From Prorocentrum cordatum (Eukaryota > Sar > Dinophyceae > Prorocentrales > Prorocentraceae): a stretch of DNA of 64,000 nt. Location of the stretch: NCBI GenBank assembly GCA_963575745.1, contig CAUYUJ010019618.1, positions 62,001 through 126,000 of the forward strand, read 5' to 3'. The position numbers and the translations under genes were made by a program. Below, piece by piece: positions 44,872-53,532 of this stretch. Within the stretch, counting starts at the first letter, position 1. Every line of letters begins with the position of its first letter. The notes under the pieces are model-generated. The model did no database searches, had not been told where the DNA came from, and saw only the letters and a program-made list of their open reading frames with translations.

Positions 44872-46410
44872 TTACTGCCCTCCGCACAATCTGATAAGAC
44901 GAGCGAGCTCTCTGGCACGCTCAACGGACATCCCTGGCGGAAGGGCGTCAACCAGACGAGACCCATCCGCGAATCGCACACGACGTTGGTGCGGCCTCCG
45001 CATGGGAGGAACCGTGAGGCCAAAGGAGTCGCCTTCGATCATGTGCATCAGGTCAGCAGCTTTGGCGTGGCGCGTCCACGCGGGATCCAGAAACCCTGGC
45101 ACGCTCTCCCGCCGAAGGATACCACGCACTCCCGAGCAACAGCCAATCTCGAGCACGCACGGGGCATCTGCGAAGCGGACTCTCCGCAGCAGCGGCTGCG
45201 CCACAGCGCCTGCGGCACGCCCCGACATCGGGCAATCGGCCCGCAAGAGATCGTCAGGCAGCGGCGGCGGCTGGGCGGCAGAACCAGCAGCACCGCTCGC
45301 CTGCACCGTCGCAGCACCTGTGGTGAGCCAAACGCGGGCAACGAAGGCCCTCGCTCGCCACCAGTCCCCTGCCGCGACCTCGCAGCGGCCCCTGCCGCCA
45401 CCGCCCCCGCTGAAGAGGGCCTGCGGGAAGGCGGCGAGGTACGCGGCGGCTGCTGCAGCAGTACCGGCATGGTCGGCACCTGGCGGCTCGCCGACCGAGC
45501 ACGAGGTGTCCGCGTCGGCCTCCCCGTCCAGGGTAACATCGTCGACGTCGGAGCCGTCGCAAGACGCGCCTGGCACATCAGCAGTGGCACCACCGTCAGC
45601 AGCAGTAGCGGGAGGCAGCGGCGCACGGCCTGCAGTACCTCCAGGGCTCACCTCATCCGCCTGCACAATACCCACAATACTAGCGGCGGCACGGCAGGAA
45701 GAGTACAGAACAGCTCCACAAGAGCACAAAACGCCTTCGTCGCTCCGTCGCTGGCAGACGCTGCCCGACAGCAGGAAAGGCCCAGCAGACGACCTCATCG
45801 GCGTGCGTCCCGTGCCGACCTCCTCGGTGCCGCTCATCACCACTCCGCCGTCGTCCCAGCGTCCCGGAGGCCGAAGCGGCCAGAAGAGGTCGGCATCGCG
45901 CCGCAGCGTGTCCACGCACTCGCTAGGCTCCACGTGGCCCTCGCTCTCCGCGTGCACGTCGGCGCGGGCAGCGGAAGCCGCCAGAAGGGCGGCCTCGACG
46001 TCAGCGACGTGCGAGACCGCCGAGCCAGTCGGGAAATCCCTCGACCCAGACAGGAGCGACCGCGGGCGCGGGAGCCGCGGGCCGCGCTGGGCGATCCGCC
46101 AGGCGCGCCGCGGAGCTCCAGGCCGCGGGAGGTCCTGCGCGTGGCAGCCGACGTTCCGCTCTAGTATCCTGCCCTCCTGTAGCTGCTCGCCCTTCTCCTG
46201 CGCGATGAGCACGGGCGCAACGAGCGCCAGGCGGCGCAGGACGCTCGGAGGCGCCTCGGCCAGGCCCTGCAGCTCCAGGAGCTGCGCTGCCTGCCTCTGC
46301 GCCAATCTCTCACGTGAGAGGGCGGCCCAGCGCTGAGCCTGGCGGCGCTCGCGCGGCGCCCGCCGTTGCCCTCCAGACAGCCGATCATCTGGCCGTCTCC
46401 CCGTCGCCAT
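44872..46410 (-). CDS. Ala/Arg-rich protein with two RRVRFAD motifs, function unknown
   Basis: Starts at the ATG at 46,410 (ATGRRPDDRLSGG), 42 nt downstream of the SL remnant; 512 aa. The N-terminal third is Arg/Gln/Leu-rich and helical, and the centre is acidic and Ala/Gly-rich. The C-terminal quarter contains LLRRVRFADAP and HQRRVRFADG about 75 residues apart, and a VLEIGCCSGVRG segment. The RVRF core matches the docking motif that binds protein phosphatase 1 in many regulators, but this short motif is common and the role is only a suggestion. The minus strand is chosen because the SL sets it. Long open frames also exist on the plus strand, as expected at this GC content. Confidence 0.5.
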   Translation of the reverse strand: MATGRRPDDRLSGGQRRAPRERRQAQRWAALSRERLAQRQAAQLLELQGLAEAPPSVLRRLALVAPVLIAQEKGEQLQEGRILERNVGCHAQDLPRPGAPRRAWRIAQRGPRLPRPRSLLSGSRDFPTGSAVSHVADVEAALLAASAARADVHAESEGHVEPSECVDTLRRDADLFWPLRPPGRWDDGGVVMSGTEEVGTGRTPMRSSAGPFLLSGSVCQRRSDEGVLCSCGAVLYSSCRAAASIVGIVQADEVSPGGTAGRAPLPPATAADGGATADVPGASCDGSDVDDVTLDGEADADTSCSVGEPPGADHAGTAAAAAAYLAAFPQALFSGGGGGRGRCEVAAGDWWRARAFVARVWLTTGAATVQASGAAGSAAQPPPLPDDLLRADCPMSGRAAGAVAQPLLRRVRFADAPCVLEIGCCSGVRGILRRESVPGFLDPAWTRHAKAADLMHMIEGDSFGLTVPPMRRPHQRRVRFADGSRLVDALPPGMSVERARELARLIRLCGGQ

Positions 46411-46451
46411 CGAACTCGAGCCCGCGCGCGCGCGCGCCCGACCTGGCAAGA

Positions 46452-46470
46452 GCCAAAATGGCTACGGACC
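46452..46470 (-). other. Genomic spliced-leader copy, 19 of 22 nt
   Basis: The minus strand reads T followed by CCGTAGCCATTTTGGCTC, then TTGCCAGG. The last three SL bases (AAG) are missing. The base before it joins a 20-bp array unit, as at the other two SLs. Confidence 0.9.
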
Positions 46471-47212
46471 CGTGCTCTTGTGTGGTCTGCCGTGCTCCTG
46501 TTGGTCTGCCGTGCTCTTCTGTGGTCTGCCGTGCTCCTATGGGGTCTGCCGTTGTTCGGCCGTCTTGAGGGCACTCTTAGGGCATAGTCTGCCGTGCTCC
46601 TCGTCTTGGTCTGCCGTGCTCCTCGTCTTGGTCATCCTTTCCGTCGTCTTGAGGGCGCTCTTGGTGCCTGGTCTGCCGTGCTCCTCGTCTTGGTCTGCCG
46701 TGCTCCTCTCGGTTCCTAAGCCTGGTCTGCCGTGCTCTTGGTCTCGTGCTCCTATCGGTTCCTACGCGCGGTCTGCCGTGCTCCTGTGGGGAGCACGGCA
46801 GACCACAGGTGCCGTGCTCCTATGGGGTCTGCCGTTGTTCGGCCGTCTTGAGGGCACTCTTAGGGCATAGTCTGCCGTGCTCCTCGTCTTGGTCTGCCGT
46901 GCTCCTCGTCTTGGTCATCCTTTCCGTCGTCTTGAGGGCGCTCTTGGTGCCTGGTCTGCCGTGCTCCTCGTCTTGGTCTGCCGTGCTCCTCTCGGTTCCT
47001 AAGCCTGGTCTGCCGTGCTCCTCGTCTTGGTCTGCCGTGCTCCTCTCGGTTCCTACGCGCGGTCTGCCGTGCTCCTGTGGGGAGCACGGCAGACCACAGG
47101 AGCACGGCAGACCACACAGGAGCACGGCAGACCACACCTCGATTTTTTGAGGATGTCTCGAGCGAAATGGCCGTGGTCTGCCGTGCTCCACACAGGAGCA
47201 CGGCAGACCACC
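46471..47212 (+). repeat. 20-bp array h, with an internal duplication of about 290 bp
   Basis: The order tatggggtctgccgttgttcggcc ... cttggtctgccg occurs twice (from about 46,535 and 46,818). It ends with the two hairpins seen after the other SLs. Confidence 0.9.
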
Positions 47213-47478
47213 TGCTCATTTTCTGAGGACGTCCCGAGCGAAAACGTCATTTTTAACATAAGAGGTTCTAAAACACCTCTGTCGGCATCTCATTTTTTCG
47301 AGGATGTCTCGAGCGAAGCGCTCATTTTTTCATGCATAACAAAAATTTCTGGTATTTTTCAACATCCCGATTGTTTGAGGATGTCTCGAGCGAAACCGTC
47401 ATTTTTAACATAAGACGTCTTAAACGATAGCCTCCAACACCTCGATTTTTCGAGGATGTCTCGAGCGAAATGGCCATA
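47212..47478 (+). repeat. Block R, copy 3
   Basis: As 23,316-23,580, with few differences. Confidence 0.9.
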
Positions 47479-47489
47479 TTGGGGAACGC

Positions 47490-47932
47490 GTGCTTTTGTC
47501 CCCTGGGCTTATGCGATATTCCACGTTTTTAGTACGGCATACCACAGCAGTGCCACGTACCACTGCCGTGCTCCTTTGGGGTCTGCCGTGCTCCTGTGGA
47601 GTTTGCCGTGCGAACGTGTGATCTGCCGTGCTCCTGTGTGGTCTGGCGTGCTCCTGTATGGTCTGCCGTGCTCTTGTGTGGTTTGCCGTGCTCCTGTGTG
47701 GTCTGCCGTGCTCCGTGGGGTTCTCTGCCGTTTTGTCCTGTGTGGTCTGCCGTGCTCTGTGTGGTCTGCCGTGCTCTTCTGTGGTCTGCCGTGCTCCTGT
47801 GGGTTCCGCCGTGCTCCTGTGGCGTCTGCCGTGCTCCTGTGTGGTCTGCCGTGCTCCTTTGTGGTCTGCCGTGCTCCTGTGTGGTCTGCCGTGCTCCTGT
47901 GTGGCCTGCCGTGCTCTGGTGTGAGCTGTGAG
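47490..47932 (+). repeat. 20-bp array i, preceded by the cttatg(a/c)gatattccacg word
   Basis: 47,500-47,560 matches 23,770-23,855. The array at 47,565-47,932 then matches array d up to the cassette border. Confidence 0.92.
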
Positions 47933-48225
47933 CTGCGGGGCCTGTGAAGGCTAAAAGAAGCCCGAGGCCCGCGGAGCCCATTGGCCCCAGGGCCTCAAGG
48001 GCCAGCCCTGGGGCCCCAAAGGAGCCCCAGCAGGGAAGGGCGCGAAGCGCCAAACGCGCGAAGCGCACGATTCCAAAGAATCAAGAAGGCAGCAGGGGCA
48101 GGGGCGCGCACGCACGCCCAACAAGCCCCCCAAGCTGCAAGTGCATCATGGGCAGAAGAGCTGCCTCACGCACAGAACGGAAAAGGAGGTCGAGGGGCGG
48201 ATACAACAGAAAGGAAGATGCAGCA

Positions 48226-49878
48226 TCACTGCCCCTCGCCACCAGCAGCGCGGCGGCGTCTCATGCGCCAGTCCTCGCGCGCCGTCTCAGCCGCGGCTGA
48301 CCGTTCACCACTTCTTCGTCGCCTCCTGCGGCCCGCATGCCACGGCACCGACGGCGCACTGAGCGCTCTGAGCGGGCCAATGGGCGGAGGCTGCCCTTCC
48401 CACTGCAGCTCGGCCAGCCACGTCCTCAGGCACACGTAGTCGTAGCGCCGCATGCAGTCCGACACGATCCTCTGCGACTGCGTCAGCGTGTGGCGCCACC
48501 GGTAGTAGGCCCGCCTCGCAGGCATGCCAGTCCCCCAGGCCCGCTCGCAGATCTCCTCGGCCAACTCCTCGGCCGTCCTCCCACGCGCCCGCAGCCTAGT
48601 GGCGAAGCGCGGCTGGGACAGGATCTGCGTGACATAGCCGACGCAGTGGTCCATCCACTCGCTGAAGCATTCCACCGTCTCGCCGACCTCGGGAGCCTGG
48701 GTCCAGTAGCGCGCCCATCCAGCGACCTGCAGCTCAAGCCTGGGCGCGACGCTGCGCCTCGGCTGCGCTGGCTCGGGCCGAGCCACCGCAGAGCCAGGGC
48801 ATCGCTCCTTGAGCATGGGCGCAGCGCCTGTGCGCCCGCCAAGCCCCGCGGTCGCCCCGCAGTGGGTGTACGCCATCAGCTCCTGCTCGGCTGCGCCGTC
48901 TCCACACATGGCGAAGGCCAGCCCCTGCCAGATGAGGGTGGCTTGGGCCACCCAGCATGAGAGCTCCCTCACCAGCTCCATCGTGCCGAGGGACCCGCGC
49001 CTGGCCACAGCGCAGGCGCGGTGCAGCTCCGCACCTGCCTTGGCCCAGCGCACGGCATGACCGTTGCCGCGGAGGTAGGCTTCCATGACCTTGCCATCCA
49101 GCACGTCCCTGGCGATGCCGTGAGCTGCAACCATGGCCCCCTTGAGCGTGTGCACGTCCAGCGAAGCGTAGATCCCCTCCCAGAGCTGGGCATTGGGCTG
49201 AAGCCTCGAGCCAGTCGTAGAGGTGGACGCAGCCCTCACCAAGGCACGTCGCCTCCGAAGGCCCCAGGACGTGTCCCCGCAACGCCACGGCCATCCCAAC
49301 TCCTCAAGGGACTCAGCCTCCATGTGGAAGTCGGCTTTGAAGACCCACGGGATGTCGGCATAGAAGCCCGTCGCCTCCACCCAGCTGAGGCGGTACCGCA
49401 GGGCCGAGGGCAGCGAGGACGCCGACTCGTCGGCCTGCAAGCCGTCTCGCACCAGGATCGCCGCCCCGCCTGAGGTCGCCTGGGGCCCCTGCTTGTCCGA
49501 CAGCACTGCCTCGGGGAGGAAGGCCACGTCTCCCAGGCCGCGGCCCTGAGCCGCCGCACTGGGCAGGCTCTGATGCGGGAGCCTCGTCTCCAGCAGCGCC
49601 ACCACGTCGGGCCAGTAGTTGCGCGTCTGGAAGAAGGCCTCAATGGTCTCAAAACCCCTGCTCCACGCGTGGCAGTTGCAGCCGAGCAAGACGAGGCCAG
49701 CCCGCAGCTGCTGGCCTCCTGCCCCGTCAACCGTCGGCGCCTTGCAGATGACGGCTGCCACGCGGACTGCGCGTTGGCCAGCGCCTGGCACAGGGCACGC
49801 CGCGCCCCTGGTCGCGGGACCCTCCGCCCCCACCAGGACTGGAGGGGGGACCTGGCCCCACGCTCCAGCGCTCCTCAT
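48226..49878 (-). pseudogene. EEP-endonuclease-like ORF2, copy 2
   Basis: Same protein as copy 1, starting plausibly at the ATG at 49,878 (MRSAGAWGQ). Catalytic-site candidates are VVALLETRL and GGAAILVRDGL. The DFN motif is changed to ADFHM (Asn to His at about 49,335), which would be expected to impair the endonuclease. No RT follows. The open frame extends upstream to 51,723 but overlaps ORF1 out of frame there. Confidence 0.6.
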
Positions 49879-50272
49879 CGACGTCGGCGGGCGGCTGGCC
49901 AGCACGGGAGGTGACCGCCGCTGAGGAGGTGGCCGTCCCTGGACCCCTCCGGTTGCCAGCGGGGAGTGCCCCTGCCCATCACCATCGGGGCCGAGAGCTG
50001 CGACGACGTGGGGCTGAATCCCACCGCTCACGGCCCCTGACTGGCCGTCGGGGGGCCACCTCGGTGTTCCCGACCGCACCAGTTGGCTACTTCGGGCAAG
50101 GGTGCTCGGCGCCGCCCGCCGCCTGCGAGGGCCGCGGGCGCGCCAGCGGCCAGAACAGCGCCTCCTCCCCCTGTCCCAGCAGCTGGGCCCTCGCACGCCC
50201 CAAGGGGAGGGCGCTCCGCTGTCCCAGACGTCGAGGTCGGCGGAGGATACAGCCCACTCCGACGCTCTCGCG

Positions 50273-51571
50273 TCACCCACGGCGCGGCCCGCACCCAGCA
50301 GCAGGAGGAACCACAGCAGCCGCAGCCACCAAGGGGTCGCTGTCCGTGAGGGCCGCCCCTTGCCCAGCGAGGGCCTTAGCGAGGCACGGCTCCACCTGAG
50401 GCCACGTGCCCAGGGTCGCCCCGTGCTGGCCGCGGGCCGCTGCAGGGCCGTAGGGCCCGTCCACTGACCTGGCCCGCGGGCCTGGCGGCCCAGCCATGGT
50501 AGGCCCTGTCTGCGGGGCTGCCGCGGGCGGGGCGGCCGCGGGCCCCCCAGAGGCCACGATGTCAAGCGGCATGTCGTCATCCTCGGACGCGAAGCCATCA
50601 TCCCCGACACTGTCGCCCCAACGCGTCCTGGCCGAGCTGCTGCGGGGCCTGAGCACCTCGGCGACCGCCTCCTTCTGCGTGTTGAGAATCCCGACGATCT
50701 CGGAAACCCGAGGGGGCAGCTCGGACCCGTGCTGCTGGAGGAGATCCGAAAGGGCGCCGACCTGAGTGAGCAGCCCTTGGACGGCGTCCCCAAGCGGGCT
50801 CGGAGCACCTCCGACGGCCGCGTTGGCCCGCTGGATCGCCTGCTGCGTGACCTTGGCTCTGGTCTCCTCCAGCTCGGCAATCTGCCCCGCGACCTCGTCC
50901 ACTCCCAACTCGGCTGCCGACAGCTGCTCCTGCTTCTCCGCGATAAGCTCGCGCAGCTCGGACGCCTGCAGCTGGAGCTTCTCCTTCTTGGTGCGCGCCG
51001 CGGCCAGCTGGCGCTCGACTTTCTGAATGGCGTTGGCCTCGATGTGGAGCACCGAGTGAGGCGGGCGCTCCGTCCGCTGGGCATCCTGGACGGCCAACGC
51101 GCAGGCGGCGACCTGGTCCTTGCCCAGCTGGAGGGCGCTCTCCACCTCACGCTGGAAGTCCGCCGAGAGCCCGAGCGCCAGGGCCCCCTGGAGCTTGTCG
51201 ACGCGCTCCCTGGCCGCCACGAGCTGCGCCTGCAGCTCCACGAACTGGGTCTTGGCCTCTCCCCAGGGCCGCCCACGTCGTGCCCTGCTGTTGGGGGGGC
51301 TGCTGGGCGCGGTGCTCCCCGAGAGGGCCCGCTGGGAGGCCAAGCGCCTCGCTGCCCGCTGTTCAGCCCTTCCCCTGGGTTGCTGAACGAACCCGTCAGC
51401 GTCCACTCTCGGGGGGCCCTTGTCGGTACGGTACCCCTTCGTCCATGGGGGAGCACTGGTGCCGCAGACCTTGCACGTCCAACGCTTGTCACACCAGTTC
51501 CAAGCGTTGCAGCCACGCTTAGCACACAGCCAGTACGCCCGCCTGGCCAGCCCCGAGGCACCCTCCGACAT
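50273..51571 (-). CDS. ORF1 of EEP cassette, copy 2: zinc motif and coiled coil, intact
   Basis: 432 aa from the ATG at 51,571, 156 nt downstream of the SL. Near residues 14-36 is CAKRGCNAWNWCDKRWTCKVCG, a likely zinc-binding motif. Residues ~100-250 form long coiled-coil stretches (QLVAARERVDKLQGALALG, SELRELIAEKQEQLSAAEL). Then comes GDAVQGLLTQVGALSDLLQ, an acidic patch (SEDDDMPLDIV), and a Pro/Ala-rich tail. Unlike copy 1 it is not frameshifted. Role inferred: nucleic-acid-binding partner of the endonuclease ORF, as in LINE ORF1. The ORF family is not recognised. Confidence 0.7.
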   Translation of the reverse strand: MSEGASGLARRAYWLCAKRGCNAWNWCDKRWTCKVCGTSAPPWTKGYRTDKGPPRVDADGFVQQPRGRAEQRAARRLASQRALSGSTAPSSPPNSRARRGRPWGEAKTQFVELQAQLVAARERVDKLQGALALGLSADFQREVESALQLGKDQVAACALAVQDAQRTERPPHSVLHIEANAIQKVERQLAAARTKKEKLQLQASELRELIAEKQEQLSAAELGVDEVAGQIAELEETRAKVTQQAIQRANAAVGGAPSPLGDAVQGLLTQVGALSDLLQQHGSELPPRVSEIVGILNTQKEAVAEVLRPRSSSARTRWGDSVGDDGFASEDDDMPLDIVASGGPAAAPPAAAPQTGPTMAGPPGPRARSVDGPYGPAAARGQHGATLGTWPQVEPCLAKALAGQGAALTDSDPLVAAAAVVPPAAGCGPRRG

Positions 51572-51726
51572 GGCGGCACACCGAGGGACTGACTGCTGCT
51601 CGGCCGAGACTCTCGGCCCTGCAGGAACGAGGAGAACCAAAATAGGCGAAGCTTCTGGCTCTTGGCGAAGCGCCCCTCGCGCTCCAGAACGCCCGACGGA
51701 CTCGCGGTCGTCGGGTGCGCCATGGC

Positions 51727-51748
51727 CTTGAGCCAAAATGGCTACGGA
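51727..51748 (-). other. Genomic copy of the dinoflagellate spliced leader (22/22)
   Basis: Identical to 42,016-42,037, with the same GCC-ATG downstream (ATG at 51,723) and the same array junction upstream. Confidence 0.95.
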
Positions 51749-51749
51749 C

Positions 51750-52208
51750 CGTGCTCTGGTGTGGTCTGCCGTGCTCCGGTTGGTCTGCCGTGCTCTTCTG
51801 TGGTCTGCCGTGATCCTATGGGGTCTGCCGTTGTTCGGCCGTCTTGAGGGCACTCTTCCTGCATAGTCTGCCGTGCTCCTCGTCTTGGTCTGCCGTGCTC
51901 CTCGTCTTGGTCATCCTTTCCGTCGTCTTGAGGGCGCTCTTGGTGCCTGGTCTGCCGTGCTCCTCGTCTTGGTCTGCCGTGCTCCTCTCGGTTCCTAAGC
52001 CTGGTCCGCCGTGCTCCTCGAGGTGGTCTGCCGTGCTCCTCTCGGTTCCTACGCGCGGTCTGCCGTGCTCCTGTGAGGAGCACGGCAGACCACAGGAGCA
52101 AGGCAGACCACACAGGAGCACGGCAGACCACACCTCGATTTTTTGAGGATGTCTCGAGCGAAATGGCCGTGGTCTGCCGTGCTCCACACGGGAGCACGGC
52201 AGACCACC
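51750..52208 (+). repeat. 20-bp array j with terminal hairpins
   Basis: Same order as array e, with scattered substitutions. Confidence 0.92.
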
Positions 52209-52475
52209 TGCTCATTTTCTGAGGACGTCCCGAGCGAAAACGTCTTTTTTGACATAAAAGGTTCTAAAACACCTCTGTCGGCATCTCATTTTTTCGAGGA
52301 TGTCTCGAGCGAAACGCTCATTTTTCATGCATAACAAAAATTTTTGATATTTTTCAACATCCCGATTTTTTGAGGATGTCTCGAGCGAAACCGTCATTTT
52401 TGACATAAGACGTCTTAAACGATAGCCTCCAACACCTCGATTTTTCGAGGATGTCTCGAGCGAAATGGCCATTTT
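52208..52475 (+). repeat. Block R, copy 4
   Basis: As 23,316-23,580, with few differences. Confidence 0.9.
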
Positions 52476-52482
52476 GGGAAAT

Positions 52483-52532
52483 CCGCCAACGAACGGCGCC
52501 GTGCAGCCCCGCAACCCATAGATATAAATATA

Positions 52533-52570
<38 letters not shown>

Positions 52571-52775
52571 CTCAAGGATTCAGCCAGAACGTCCCGCTTG
52601 CTTCTCGTACCTCGAAGACGCTTCCCGTCATCCGCCAACGAAAAATCCCGTGCAGCGCGGCAACCCATAGAAAGATATAAAGATATATATATATATATAT
52701 ATATATTTACTCAAGGATTCAGCCAGAACGTCCCGCTTGCTTCTCGTACCTCGAAGACGCTTCCCGTCATCCGCC
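52483..52775 (+). repeat. Tandem duplication of a ~145-bp unit with (TA)n microsatellites
   Basis: Two units share gcaacccatag...(TA)n...tttactcaaggattcagcc and cgaagacgcttcccgtcatccgcc. The TA runs lie at about 52,530-52,567 and 52,685-52,706. Confidence 0.92.
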
Positions 52776-52853
52776 GGCCTCCTTCAAGTTGGGCACGGGG
52801 GACTATGTTTACATACTAAAAGAGAACCCTGGGCCCACGCCCTTTCCGGGAAA

Positions 52854-53528
52854 AAATACAACAACTTAAACAAGTGCCCTTTTGCACGCGCCCCTGCTTC
52901 TGCCGATATGGAGGGTAGGGGGGGCACGATAGCTTGCTCGGCGCGGGTGGGTAGGGGGGCCGAGTTGTCAAACCCTTCACATGCCACGGACTCGGCGCGG
53001 GCCAGCCTGCAAACGCAGCACGTTTCACATGTGACGGACTCGGCGCGGACCTGGGGATGCCTTCGTGGGCGGCGGCCCCAGCAGCGTGCAGTAGCAACGG
53101 TAATTGGTGGGACAAAACATGTTGGCTCTTTCGGTTCGAGACGCAACCTCTAGTTCCAACTAGCCCAACAAAAGACACCCGCGCGCTTAAAGGCCGAGCT
53201 CGGGCTGCGTGTGAAGAGGCACGGAGAAGGCTCAAACGCCCTTGGCTCGTACCGCCTACTGCAGGGCAGAGTGGGAAGGAGGATCAAACGCCACTTGCCC
53301 TGGCACCCCTGAGCGAAGGCCGCGTTGCGCGTAATCATACCTTCCAATGGCGGGCGCGCCAAGCTGCTAGTTTGACACCGAAACTATTTGAAACCCGCGC
53401 GCGGCCATTTTCAAAACCACCATGAAACATTTTCAACTTCAGCACCGCGCGGCCCGCAAGCGGCCTAGAACCATGAGAAAACCATTTCATCATTCTTAAT
53501 CTGATCCCCGACATGCCCGTGACCCTAT
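52854..53528 (-). repeat. Inverted repeat block, copy 2 (partner 14,527-15,164)
   Basis: Reverse complement of 14,527-15,164, plus a small insertion at about 53,393-53,425. It ends gtgaccctatcc, directly at the start of the large 13-bp array. No gene supported. Confidence 0.85.
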
Positions 53529-53532
53529 CCAG

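Larger units (their letters stand above)
44478..46470 (-). mobile_element. SL-tagged cassette with an unrelated ORF
   Basis: The left border (ggggcctctaaaggctgg) resembles the left border of the EEP cassettes (ggggcctgtgaaggcta). The right border is an SL remnant followed by the same array order. The coding content differs from the EEP cassettes, so the borders are shared but the cargo is not. Confidence 0.7.
47937..51748 (-). mobile_element. SL-tagged EEP cassette, copy 2
   Basis: Near-identical to 38,228-42,037. The similarity continues on the right through the array and block R to about 52,475, and on the left through the end of the 20-bp array. The duplicated unit is therefore larger than the cassette (segmental duplication of about 4.8 kb). 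Confidence 0.85.

Noticed and set aside
44677-46336. Plus-strand ORFs of 495 and 444 aa over the middle cassette
   Set aside because: They lie antisense to the SL-defined transcript and have no recognisable motifs; long antisense frames are expected at this GC content.
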